Made by a program: the position numbers and the translations under genes
Shown here: piece after piece, positions 43,141-51,881 of the stretch
Numbering within the stretch: position 1 is the stretch's first letter
Layout of the letters: the number at the start of each line of letters is the position of its first letter
Notes under the pieces: model-generated
Databases searched by the model: none
Told to the model about the DNA's origin: nothing
The model's input: only the letters and a program-made list of their open reading frames with translations
Virus record (IMG/VR): IMGVR_UViG_3300040801_003252
Coordinates: 1-60,694 of that record
Length of the DNA stretch: 60,694 bases
Source of the DNA: a virus
Strand: one strand, 5' to 3'

Positions 43141-46100
43141 TTATATTTCAGTTATTTTTCCAGTTAGTTTCAATGGGAAGCCCAAAGGTTTCCAATTAGT
43201 TAAATTATTTGACATAAAGGGTTTCCCACCATCCTTTCTATTAACAGCTACTGTAATATGTGGTTTTTCATTTAAAGAATTATAACCTTCAACGCCAACA
43301 GCCAATACTTTGTTATCCATTGCGTAATCCAAGACATTTAAAACAATTTGTTTCTGGTCTTCCATGTCCTGTTTTTCCTCTGAACCGTCTTCAAGACCAC
43401 CCATTTTAATCGTCATGTGATGCGCAATGGTTTCCCAGTCTTCGGGTATCATTGGGGCAAATACTTTAAGTAAATCTGTTCTGGATTTATCGTCAAGTAC
43501 CACTCCACTGTAACTAACTCTTTTCACGTTGTCTTCATTTAAAAGTTCTCTATCAATTAATTCCCAATAGAGAAGTTTATTTAATTTATCGTCATTAACA
43601 AGTTCTTCGAATTTAGCACCTAAAAACTGTTTTACTGTGTTCCTGCTTGGGTCGGTATGATAGCCACCGTTCCACTTATCGTATTCCTTGACGAAATACT
43701 TGATGTCTTGTTCAGTGCCATTTACTTGCCAAGTGTCCTGTGGTTCACTGTAATAATCATAACCTTCCTTCACGTCATCTTTTCTCTCACCTAACAAAGC
43801 TAATAAATCTTCACGAGTATTCCTAACTTTATCGGCATAAATATTAATTAATAACGCTCTCTGCATTTTCCCGATTTCCTGACCTTTTAATCCTGCATCC
43901 ATAATATCATTGCCACTAATCGCCAGTTCTTTCACGGTTTTCGGGTATTTGTTTTGTAACAGTTCTTGCGCTGCAATCCGTATTTTTTCTGGTAATATAT
44001 CACTTTGTAACGATTTACCTGTTTTATCCTTGGTGACCATATTATGTGCAACAGACCTATTAACAGCGGGAATATCGCTATCTTCCGCATTCATACCAAT
44101 AATGAGTCCTTCTAATTCGTTCACGATGTCGGTATCACCACGCATATTATTCATGTAGAATTTCAATGGTGACATGGCATTATGAGAAAGCAGATAAACG
44201 AATTCAGCAAGAGTATTGACGTTATTCCATAACGGACTCACGAGAAGCGGTGCATCAACTCCCATATGTTTAAGCAACCCAGTATCTTTTAATATCATTG
44301 CTGCTTTACTGGCATCACCTTGTTCGGCAATTTTTTGGAACTCGGTTTGAACCCTGTCATTAGCAATACTATTGACTTTATCAGCACTTTCTCTGATTAA
44401 ACCATAGGTTTCAGGGTCTATTTCAAATCCCAATACAGTTGCAAATCTCACGGCACGCAACATACGCAAGGCATCGTCTTCAAATGACTTGGGGTGGGTT
44501 ATCTTGATTTTACCTGCCTTAAGGTCTTGCTGACCATTAAAAGGGTCGATAAGATTGCCTTCCATGTCCTTGGCAATAGCATTAACGGTAAAATCTCTGC
44601 GTTCCAAATCCTTTTCAATTGGTAATCTGTGGTCGGCTTTTATTTCGAAATCCTTATGACCCTCACCTGTTGAGATTTCAGTACGTGGTAACGCCACATC
44701 GATTTCCTCATTACTGCCTTCAGGTACGAATTTCATTACGGCAAAACTTTTACCCACGGCATTTACTGTGCCATATTTGTTGAGAATATGTGCCAATTGG
44801 TCTTCGGGGATACCACGGATGACAATATCTAAATCCTTAGAAGGTCTGCCAAGCATTTGGTCACGAAGCGTACCGCCTACCACATATATCTGACCACCCT
44901 CGGCTTCAATAGTTTCTTTAAATGGAAGGTCATTAACCCCCATACCTTCATCGACTTGTGGAACCAAACTACTATAGTATTCCTCAAGCTCATATTTATC
45001 ATCCCAGTCGCTTCTCTGGATAATTATTTCTTTATTATTTCTCACCATTTCGTATCCCTGTGGTAAATTTTTTCCAATATAGGACAAATATAATGAAAAT
45101 CTTCGGAAATCACCACTCATATTTTTAATTGGTTCGATTACCAACATATCTGGTTTGGTATTAGCAAAAAAACCATTCATTATTTTCAATATAGTTGCCA
45201 TCACACGATACAATCTACCTTTATTCGTGACCTTGGTATAATCCTCGCCTTTGACACCAAAAATAGCATCCCATTCGTTATCATCTAATGAACCTCGATT
45301 AAATTCGATTTCATACCTGTCATTATCTTCGGTTTTAAAACCATAAACCTTATTATTATCAGTACTTTTAATTATCTTGACCTCATAGGGTTCAACGTTT
45401 CCTTCACCTACTTCATCTAATCGTGTGAATTCCAGATTATTTATATCACCCTGATTACAGGCATCACTTGTGCCATCAGCTTTACCACCGAGTTGACAAT
45501 TTTTCTTAACAGTAACGGCTTTAGAACCCGTTACCCATGATTTCTTTCGGTCTTCACTTATTTCATATTCGTCTTCAGTAGCATCACCCTTCACGTGATT
45601 ATATTCAAGGTCTTCATACATCTGAGACGATACATTGGCATCAAGATTATTATTAATTGTTGGTGGTATGTTGCTGTTATTATATGGTGGGAAACCGTCT
45701 GCACCAATTTCATCATCTGTACTGTATATCGAAGTACCGTCTTCATTAATATCGACATCAAATTTTTCCGCATCGGGTCTGGAAAAACCGTCACCAAAAC
45801 CAACATCGAAATAACCGATTAATCCACTTGGCTTGAAACCCAGATTATCGGGATTGAAAAAGTCCAGACTCTGACTTCCATATTTCTCGACTTCATCCCA
45901 GATTCTTAATAAACTATAAAAAAATTCTCCGTCTTTGGGGTTTTTCTTGAAATAGTTTTCAACGTCTTCACGTTTAACGTTATTGGGTAGCTCTTCTTCA
46001 TCATGTATGGCTTCAGCAGCATCTTTAAACCTAACACCAAATATTTTATCAAACACATAATCTAATCGATTATACATTCTATTAAAATACTCGTCATCCG

Positions 46101-48111
46101 TTCTTAGTTTCTCCAATATAATTCCATATGTTGGATGTTGTAGTTCTTTGTTGGGTTGGATTTCAAAAACCCTATATGGTTGAGCTATATATTTCAAAGG
46201 CTTCCCAATCATTCTCAGATTATCATGCGCCTCACTTTGGTCTCTGGTTATTTTCAATATTTTATCATCACCAATATCATATGCAACCCCGAATTCACCA
46301 GCACCGATGAATTGAGGACTCAGACCAAGTTTTGTTCCCACACTACTGGCAATTTTATCAGCAACTTCTCTATTATATTTTTCTTCAAGTTGTTGTGATT
46401 CAGGTATTTGAATCACTTCGGTGTCAGGTATATTTGGTTCATCACGACTGACATAACCACCGATATCGAAAAATTTTAATTTACCGTTTTTGTATCCAAG
46501 ATTATTTATTGTGATGTAGTCCGTTGACTTTATGTTATAATCAATTAGTTCCTGACGAATTTTCAGGATATCCATGAGATATTCATACGCTGCCTGTCTA
46601 TCGGCATCACTTACACCAGCGTTGGGGTTAGCTGTTAGAATTTGTTTGGCGAATTCCTGCCATTCATCGAAATCAAAACGATTTGGTTTTCTTATGTCAA
46701 CCAAAATATCTTCGTAGTGCATGTCACTTGGATTGATTTCAGAGATGATGTTCTGTAATTCCCTGATTCTATCGATGGGTTTATCAGCAATATTTTCTTG
46801 TAGAATAACGAAAAACGATTTGTCGTTTTCTGTGTCATGAATTTTATATAAATTATATATTTCACTGAGATGTTCGGGATTCGCTCTCATTAATTTAGAC
46901 GCTGCATCGGCTTCACTGACATCGGAAGTAATCTTAAGAACTACGTTATCATCGATTTCATAAGCAAATCCAAATCCACCACTACCTAAATATTTTGGTG
47001 TTGTTAAATTCAGTTTATCGGCAACATCTCTTACAAGTTCATCAGCATAGCTTCTATCGTTTAACGTATTTTGTTCTACTTTGGGTGCGTCTTCCCTAAT
47101 CATGTATTTTTCTGAAACAAGTGGTTCTCTGTTATAAAATCCTCTTCTAATCAGATAACCTTGAAGTTCAAGTAGATTTCCGTAGAATTTCTTTTTATCT
47201 TCTACGGTTTCCAATACTGTTTTTAAATTGTTTATACATTCATGAAAACGGTCGGTGAGTTCGGGTAAACCATCAATATTTTTATCGGGATATTTGCTCC
47301 TGTTATTCACAAAATTCACGAATTGTTGCCCCTCTTCCATATTAATCACACCATCACCATCGCCTACACTATATGGCATTTGTGCCCACATTCCGTGTTT
47401 AATTTCTTGAGCACTTCCGATATCACTAAGTATGTCGTCATTACCATCAGCAAACTGAAATAACTCGTACATCTGGTATCTCTGCTTGTTTTTACCGCTA
47501 TAATGCGTATCATAAACCTCGTCATTAAGACCGTAATCAGTTAAAACAATTGCGGGTTGACCATCACGAATAACCTCACCGTAAGAACTTGGTCTACCCA
47601 TATCGCCAGCAGATTGTCCATAGTTACCAATAAAATCAAGTAACGAACTACTGAAATCGTTTTCATCCCAAAAAAATTCCTTTTCTTCTTGAGTGAAATC
47701 GTTTCTCTGATAACTTTGTCTGCTTTTATTGCTTTGTTCGAAGTCAATTAGAAATTCTGCCATTCTGGTAAAATCGGGAATGTCTTCAAGTTCTTCTATT
47801 CGTTTTTTCGTTACTTTTTTTGCTTTTTCAGCAACTATCCAACTATTGTCTTCAGCAGCATCATAAACTTCTGTGATTAAATCTTTTATATAGTAATCAT
47901 TCATCATTCCCGACTCTACTTCGTTTTGAGCAATACCCTTACGATTTAAAGCGAGTTTTAATACTTTCTCACCATCAATATCATATACCGCACGACCACT
48001 ACCACTACCTATTCTGGTAAGATATTGGTCTGCGAGTCTTTTTTTTCCAGCAAAAGACCTGATGTCATTTAATTGGGGTAGGAATTTTTCTTTGAATTCC
48101 GCATATGTCAT
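43141..48111 (-). CDS. 1656-residue protein: three kinase-like domains, CCA-adding nucleotidyltransferase, 2H phosphoesterase
   Basis: Kinase-like units have a Gly loop, a VAIK-type Lys and a DFG-like site: GSGSGRAVY (35-43), K52, TDYG (191-194); GSGGFGFAY (376-384), K393, FDIG (548-551); GAGEFGVAY (603-611), K620, FDVG (768-771). A linker with one short Cys cluster follows (872-885). Residues about 1070-1445 are a class II CCA-adding/poly(A) polymerase: VVGGTLRDQMLGRPSKDLDI, RRDFTVNA (1171-1178), DPFNG (1189-1193), RMLRAVRFA (1216-1224) and a C-terminal body (AISGNDIMDAGLKGQEIGKM). Residues about 1530-1656 have two HxT motifs (HMT 1565-1567, HIT 1618-1620), as in 2H phosphoesterases. The catalytic HRD of the kinases is unclear. 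Combined roles in RNA end processing are inference. Confidence 0.85.
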   Translation of the reverse strand: MTYAEFKEKFLPQLNDIRSFAGKKRLADQYLTRIGSGSGRAVYDIDGEKVLKLALNRKGIAQNEVESGMMNDYYIKDLITEVYDAAEDNSWIVAEKAKKVTKKRIEELEDIPDFTRMAEFLIDFEQSNKSRQSYQRNDFTQEEKEFFWDENDFSSSLLDFIGNYGQSAGDMGRPSSYGEVIRDGQPAIVLTDYGLNDEVYDTHYSGKNKQRYQMYELFQFADGNDDILSDIGSAQEIKHGMWAQMPYSVGDGDGVINMEEGQQFVNFVNNRSKYPDKNIDGLPELTDRFHECINNLKTVLETVEDKKKFYGNLLELQGYLIRRGFYNREPLVSEKYMIREDAPKVEQNTLNDRSYADELVRDVADKLNLTTPKYLGSGGFGFAYEIDDNVVLKITSDVSEADAASKLMRANPEHLSEIYNLYKIHDTENDKSFFVILQENIADKPIDRIRELQNIISEINPSDMHYEDILVDIRKPNRFDFDEWQEFAKQILTANPNAGVSDADRQAAYEYLMDILKIRQELIDYNIKSTDYITINNLGYKNGKLKFFDIGGYVSRDEPNIPDTEVIQIPESQQLEEKYNREVADKIASSVGTKLGLSPQFIGAGEFGVAYDIGDDKILKITRDQSEAHDNLRMIGKPLKYIAQPYRVFEIQPNKELQHPTYGIILEKLRTDDEYFNRMYNRLDYVFDKIFGVRFKDAAEAIHDEEELPNNVKREDVENYFKKNPKDGEFFYSLLRIWDEVEKYGSQSLDFFNPDNLGFKPSGLIGYFDVGFGDGFSRPDAEKFDVDINEDGTSIYSTDDEIGADGFPPYNNSNIPPTINNNLDANVSSQMYEDLEYNHVKGDATEDEYEISEDRKKSWVTGSKAVTVKKNCQLGGKADGTSDACNQGDINNLEFTRLDEVGEGNVEPYEVKIIKSTDNNKVYGFKTEDNDRYEIEFNRGSLDDNEWDAIFGVKGEDYTKVTNKGRLYRVMATILKIMNGFFANTKPDMLVIEPIKNMSGDFRRFSLYLSYIGKNLPQGYEMVRNNKEIIIQRSDWDDKYELEEYYSSLVPQVDEGMGVNDLPFKETIEAEGGQIYVVGGTLRDQMLGRPSKDLDIVIRGIPEDQLAHILNKYGTVNAVGKSFAVMKFVPEGSNEEIDVALPRTEISTGEGHKDFEIKADHRLPIEKDLERRDFTVNAIAKDMEGNLIDPFNGQQDLKAGKIKITHPKSFEDDALRMLRAVRFATVLGFEIDPETYGLIRESADKVNSIANDRVQTEFQKIAEQGDASKAAMILKDTGLLKHMGVDAPLLVSPLWNNVNTLAEFVYLLSHNAMSPLKFYMNNMRGDTDIVNELEGLIIGMNAEDSDIPAVNRSVAHNMVTKDKTGKSLQSDILPEKIRIAAQELLQNKYPKTVKELAISGNDIMDAGLKGQEIGKMQRALLINIYADKVRNTREDLLALLGERKDDVKEGYDYYSEPQDTWQVNGTEQDIKYFVKEYDKWNGGYHTDPSRNTVKQFLGAKFEELVNDDKLNKLLYWELIDRELLNEDNVKRVSYSGVVLDDKSRTDLLKVFAPMIPEDWETIAHHMTIKMGGLEDGSEEKQDMEDQKQIVLNVLDYAMDNKVLAVGVEGYNSLNEKPHITVAVNRKDGGKPFMSNNLTNWKPLGFPLKLTGKITEI

Positions 48112-48127
48112 AACAGTAACAATTTAT

Positions 48128-48136
48128 TATAAATAC
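48128..48136 (-). promoter_or_regulatory. Putative late promoter box GTATTTATA
   Basis: Minus-strand GTATTTATA, 16 bases before the ATG at 48111, after a terminator. It drives the CCA/2H, nuclease and HAD genes. Confidence 0.75.
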
Positions 48137-48162
48137 AGAATTCGTAGTAAAAGAGTTAAAAG

Positions 48163-48188
48163 AAAAAAGCGGAACTTATTCCGCTTTT
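48163..48188 (-). terminator. Intrinsic terminator of the gene at 48176-48889
   Basis: Arms AAAAGCGGAA and TTCCGCTTTT, loop CTTA, T run on the minus strand. One arm lies in the last codons of the gene. Confidence 0.85.
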
Positions 48189-48889
48189 GATTTACTTCTG
48201 TCTCGAATTTCTTTTATGGTTTCGACAACCACTGATTTAATTAAATCTTTGTTCTCCTTCAGAACCTCTTGAATCCTTTCAACGGCATACATTTCGATAA
48301 TCGTGTTCTTAATTGCCTCTTCAAAAATAGGTGCGAGATTTTCACTAAGATGTTCATTAACAATTGATTTAACGCTTTCCACTAACACACCCTCATTAAG
48401 TTGTTGTGATTTACCTTGGTTGGCTTGTGCTGGTGCTGATGTGAGATATTGTTGTCCGTTAAAATCTACAGTAGGGGAAGAATTACCGCCAGTACCACCA
48501 TTAAATTTTTCAATGCTTTCAGCCAAAGTACTGCCTTTCATTTTTTCAAAATCCTTGAACATCTGTTCATCTCTTTCAGGTGACATATCCACTTTTGACG
48601 GATGAGAATTTCTTACTGGTGTTGGTTTTGGAGTTGGTTTCGAGATACTGTGTTTGGTATCCCCACCTTTTTTATCCACTACGGTATTATGTACTTCTCT
48701 CACTAAATTAGTTGCAGGTGTTGCTGAACCCGTTTTTAAGGATGTCACCAAACCATTAAGAAATTCATCACGTGGTGAACCCGATAACGAATTCACGTTT
48801 TCACCGAGATATTGTGGAACAACATTACTTTGTTCTCTTCGTGATTTTATTTCTTCCTTTATTTTATCTAATTGAATCTTATTAGCCAT
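48176..48889 (-). CDS. Probable structural protein
   Basis: 237 residues. The N-terminus is basic and helical (MANKIQLDKIKEEIKSRREQ). The middle is Gly/Ser/Pro/Asn-rich and probably disordered (KPTPKPTPVRNSHPSK). The C-terminal 80 residues are amphipathic helix (SVKSIVNEHLSENLAPIFEE). This order is typical of small virion or scaffold proteins. It has a promoter box 24 bases upstream and its own terminator, so it is a one-gene unit. Confidence 0.65.
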   Translation of the reverse strand: MANKIQLDKIKEEIKSRREQSNVVPQYLGENVNSLSGSPRDEFLNGLVTSLKTGSATPATNLVREVHNTVVDKKGGDTKHSISKPTPKPTPVRNSHPSKVDMSPERDEQMFKDFEKMKGSTLAESIEKFNGGTGGNSSPTVDFNGQQYLTSAPAQANQGKSQQLNEGVLVESVKSIVNEHLSENLAPIFEEAIKNTIIEMYAVERIQEVLKENKDLIKSVVVETIKEIRDRSKSKAE

Positions 48890-48913
48890 AAATTATAAAT
48901 TATTATAGTTTTT

Positions 48914-48922
48914 TATAAATAC
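48914..48922 (-). promoter_or_regulatory. Putative late promoter box GTATTTATA
   Basis: Minus-strand GTATTTATA, 24 bases before the ATG at 48889. Confidence 0.7.
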
Positions 48923-48926
48923 GTGG

Positions 48927-49847
48927 TTATTTGAAAAAAGTCATTTTTTTATAGGGAATCGTAGGATTTTCTTCATTCATTTGTTGTTGTGCCTGACTTA
49001 ATTTATTTTTGAAAAACCTGTCATCAGGGGTTTTGGTGGCATTTACCAGACTATCGTAAAGATATGGTAGACTACCATAAACTGCGGTATCGGGTATATT
49101 TTGTTTCTGTTTTTGCTCTGGTGTTATTAAATGAAGATTATTCCCGCTATCGATTGCCACTAAGAAATTACCGTGACCTTTCTTATAAACCCTACTGGCA
49201 ATATCACGTAATTTCACAATATCTTCAGAGGTTACATTATAGTTTCTCGTATACCCCTTTCTAATTGCATCCCATTTCTGTTTCATTTTATCTGTGGTTG
49301 ATACGGGTTCCACCGCTCTTTCTCTATCATATTTCACGTCTATATCGGGTTCGGTTTTCGTTGAAACATACGCTTTTATACTTGCCATGTCGTCATCACC
49401 GCCTTCGTGATATCCTGCTGGTATTTTTACGTTTCCGTTTTCATCATGAAATTTCTTACCTGTGGGATACATTTTGGAAATCTTATCGAGTCGGAACATG
49501 CGCCAACCCGGTTTCGAACCCTCTTCATCTATCCAATAATCATGAAATTTACTGGCTTGCATATTTGGGTCGTCTGCTGGACGTGTGGGTTTGTTTTGGA
49601 AATGCCATGACTTCCCACGGTCTTGCCATGCTCTTAATACTGGTTTACCCGATTTTTTACTTGTTCCCAATACATATGGACGTATGGTTCTACTACCGCT
49701 TTGAGTCTTATCATCACCATCGTAATAAATATAAACGTATTCGTGATTATTGATATACTTCTCAATATCGGATTCACTCACGGCTTCAGTTATGAGATGA
49801 CGAAAATGTTCAATGTTTTCACGTAATATGTTATTTTCTCTTGTCAT
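48927..49847 (-). CDS. WYL-like domain protein
   Basis: 306 residues. About 30-130 match the WYL/SH3-like pattern: YVYIYYDG, SRTIRPYVLGTSKKSGKPVL, RAWQDRG, then PGWRMFRLDKISKM. WYL domains sense ligands or nucleic acids in regulators of phage defence and DNA repair. The C-terminal region has a second folded part (KGHGNFLVAIDSGNNLHLIT). It starts one base after the upstream stop. No helix-turn-helix is seen, so a free-standing sensor or virion use is possible. Confidence 0.6.
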   Translation of the reverse strand: MTRENNILRENIEHFRHLITEAVSESDIEKYINNHEYVYIYYDGDDKTQSGSRTIRPYVLGTSKKSGKPVLRAWQDRGKSWHFQNKPTRPADDPNMQASKFHDYWIDEEGSKPGWRMFRLDKISKMYPTGKKFHDENGNVKIPAGYHEGGDDDMASIKAYVSTKTEPDIDVKYDRERAVEPVSTTDKMKQKWDAIRKGYTRNYNVTSEDIVKLRDIASRVYKKGHGNFLVAIDSGNNLHLITPEQKQKQNIPDTAVYGSLPYLYDSLVNATKTPDDRFFKNKLSQAQQQMNEENPTIPYKKMTFFK

Positions 49848-50408
49848 TTACGCTGTTGATGAATTATATTCATTACTACCCTTATAAGTATTTTTCTTAA
49901 TCAGATTTTCTCTCATCTGGATATCGCAAGTCGTGCCAACAACACCACCCTGATTTTCAGGGTCACGTCCTCGACAATCGCCATCGGAAATCGTGTCTTC
50001 ATGTCCTACACAATACTGGTCACTACCCTTATAAGTATTTTTCTTAATCAGATTTTCTCTCATCTGGATATCGCAAATCGTACCAATCGCTAAACTATTA
50101 CCTTCGGGGTCACGTCCTCGACAATCGCCATCAGAAATGGTGTCTTCATGTCCCAAACAATACTGGTCGCTTCCTTTATACGTATTTTTTTTAACGAGAT
50201 TTTCCCTCATCTGGATATCGCAAATCGTACCAATTGTTATGCTATTGCCTTCAGGGTCACGTCCTCGACAATCGCCATCAGAAATGGTGTCCTCGTGTCC
50301 AGAACAGTATTCATTCCCCGGGGTATAACCCGCTGAATTGAATTTCAATGAACATGTCCTGAATTCTTCACCACTTTTTAATAATCTGCTGCTTTCTTCG
50401 TCTGCCAT
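49848..50408 (-). CDS. Cys-rich protein with three 49-residue repeats
   Basis: 186 residues. After a 33-residue lead come three near-identical units (34-82, 83-131, 132-180), each with YC.GHEDTISDGDCRGRDPE, then TICDIQMREN and KKNTYKG. Each unit has three Cys. At DNA level the period is 147 bases. It could form a rigid disulfide- or metal-bound rod on the virion surface; no family is recognised. It is the first gene of a two-gene operon with the WYL-like gene. Confidence 0.7.
   Translation of the reverse strand: MADEESSRLLKSGEEFRTCSLKFNSAGYTPGNEYCSGHEDTISDGDCRGRDPEGNSITIGTICDIQMRENLVKKNTYKGSDQYCLGHEDTISDGDCRGRDPEGNSLAIGTICDIQMRENLIKKNTYKGSDQYCVGHEDTISDGDCRGRDPENQGGVVGTTCDIQMRENLIKKNTYKGSNEYNSSTA
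49869..50309 (-). repeat. Tandem 147-base coding repeat, three units
   Basis: The segment TCTCATCTGG recurs at about 49911, 50058 and 50205, exactly 147 bases apart, and neighbouring sequence is highly similar. The first two units (lower coordinates) are the closest pair, suggesting recent duplication. Confidence 0.85.
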
Positions 50409-50439
50409 TTTATTTGTTTTATATCTTTCTGTTATTTAT

Positions 50440-50448
50440 TATAAATAC
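50440..50448 (-). promoter_or_regulatory. Putative late promoter box GTATTTATA
   Basis: Minus-strand GTATTTATA, 31 bases before the ATG at 50408, directly before the end of the Nudix gene. Confidence 0.65.
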
Positions 50449-51219
50449 CTAATCGTATTTTTTAAACACGAGAGTAATGTATTCAATTAAATGTGGAACG
50501 GTATCGAGATATTTCATTTCGCCCACACCATACCATCCATAATTACTGTTTTCACCCTCATCAAGTTCAACATCGGTTTCCTCTCCATCATATCTACAAG
50601 CAAAAAGAGTTTCCTCGCTGTTCCCGTGTCTATTAATTTTAAAAGATTCCACACAATCCTCGATTTCCAATCCCGTTTCTTCCAGAATTTCTCGTAAACA
50701 CGCTTTTTTTGCGGTCTCACCTTTTTCAATTCCACCACCGACAAGTGACCATTTATTGGGTTGCCAGATATCTGGGTTATTAGTTCGTTTCAATAATAAT
50801 ATCTTATTATCTGAGTTAACGATAACCGCTACGGCATTCTTATCGATTTTCTCCTTGACTTCATTAAGTCGGGGTTGTGCCTGATATGGTTTTAATTGTG
50901 AATTAGGGTCTGCTTTTATTGGTCTCCTTGCTTCTTTCGACCTTGCAGCACCTGCTCTTTCCTGATTTAATTTCTGGTCAATAAAGGCTTCCATATCTTT
51001 CCCACCTGCAAGTTTATATTGAGCACTCTGTTTATCCATCCTCTGCATATCGTGTTTCAATCTCTTCATCGCCTGATAAGTCAGAAAACGATTTTTAACG
51101 ATGTTTTTAGCTCGATTCTTGCCGTTTTCGGTTGGGTATGATGTCAGTATACCCCTGACGTAATTAATGACAGCAGGAGGAATCTGATAGCGTTTATTAT
51201 ATAATTCTTGATTAGCCAT
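50449..51219 (-). CDS. Nudix hydrolase with extra N-terminal domain
   Basis: 256 residues from the ATG at 51219. Residues about 125-250 are a Nudix fold: VAVIVNSDNKILLLKR, then the Nudix box GGGIEKGETAKKACLREILE + ETGL (GX5EX7REUXEEXGU). The N-terminal 120 residues are helical and basic (YQAMKRLKHDMQRMDKQSAQ), unlike ordinary Nudix enzymes, and could tie the enzyme to the virion or nucleic acid. Nudix enzymes hydrolyse nucleoside diphosphates linked to X; the substrate is unknown. It overlaps the gene upstream by 8 bases. Confidence 0.88.
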   Translation of the reverse strand: MANQELYNKRYQIPPAVINYVRGILTSYPTENGKNRAKNIVKNRFLTYQAMKRLKHDMQRMDKQSAQYKLAGGKDMEAFIDQKLNQERAGAARSKEARRPIKADPNSQLKPYQAQPRLNEVKEKIDKNAVAVIVNSDNKILLLKRTNNPDIWQPNKWSLVGGGIEKGETAKKACLREILEETGLEIEDCVESFKINRHGNSEETLFACRYDGEETDVELDEGENSNYGWYGVGEMKYLDTVPHLIEYITLVFKKYD

Positions 51220-51832
51220 TTTCTCTCTCAATTAAGTTAATCAAGTCATCGATGTCCTTCTTTTCCAATTTATTAATTAAGCCAGCGATTTTTTTGATTT
51301 TCTTATCTCTGAGTTCTTTGTCTTCTGACTTTTCAGCCATTTCATCTTCTTTCTTATCAACCATTTTTTCGGCTATCACGCCTTCGTCAATGGTTTCAAT
51401 ATCATTTAAGGCTTCCTCAAAATGCTTTTGAACAATTTTGATAACTTTTTCTGCCCATTCTTTATCTGTGTTTTCAGGACTCCCGTTATCAATAACATGT
51501 TTACGATAATCAGGTTTTAATTTATTGGGGTTTTTGAAATAATATTTAAGAAAATCAAGATATTTTTCATACATTAGGTCAACTAAATCATTCTTAAATT
51601 CTTCCTGACCTTCGTTACGTTCTTCGCCTTCCATGAAAGGCATAAGAGTGAAACCAAAACGACCCAACATATCATATCTAAACGGCTGAGTGCCGATTTT
51701 CGCATTTTTACTGGAAGTACCCTTCGCTTGAGATTCTAAATCACTACCGTTTGTAGGGATATCATCTGTGCCAATTAAATCTCCGTGTCCATCAATTATT
51801 TCATTGATTTCTTTCTTTTTTAATTTCATCAT
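51212..51832 (-). CDS. Charged hypothetical protein
   Basis: 206 residues, rich in Lys, Glu and Asp. Recognisable features are an N-terminal basic stretch, a central part with FRYDMLGRFGFTLMPFMEGE and YLDFLKYYFKNPNKLKPDYR, and a C-terminal charged helix (DKELRDKKIKKIAGLINKLE). No catalytic motif. It is first in the operon with the Nudix gene, 12 bases after a promoter box (an ATG three bases later is also possible). Function unknown. Confidence 0.65.
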   Translation of the reverse strand: MMKLKKKEINEIIDGHGDLIGTDDIPTNGSDLESQAKGTSSKNAKIGTQPFRYDMLGRFGFTLMPFMEGEERNEGQEEFKNDLVDLMYEKYLDFLKYYFKNPNKLKPDYRKHVIDNGSPENTDKEWAEKVIKIVQKHFEEALNDIETIDEGVIAEKMVDKKEDEMAEKSEDKELRDKKIKKIAGLINKLEKKDIDDLINLIERENG

Positions 51833-51844
51833 GACATGTTTTCA

Positions 51845-51853
51845 TATAAATAC
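51845..51853 (-). promoter_or_regulatory. Putative late promoter box GTATTTATA
   Basis: Minus-strand GTATTTATA, 12 bases before the ATG at 51832, in the gap after the DNA polymerase gene. Confidence 0.75.
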
Positions 51854-51881
51854 TGTAAAATATTAATATGAATCATCATTG

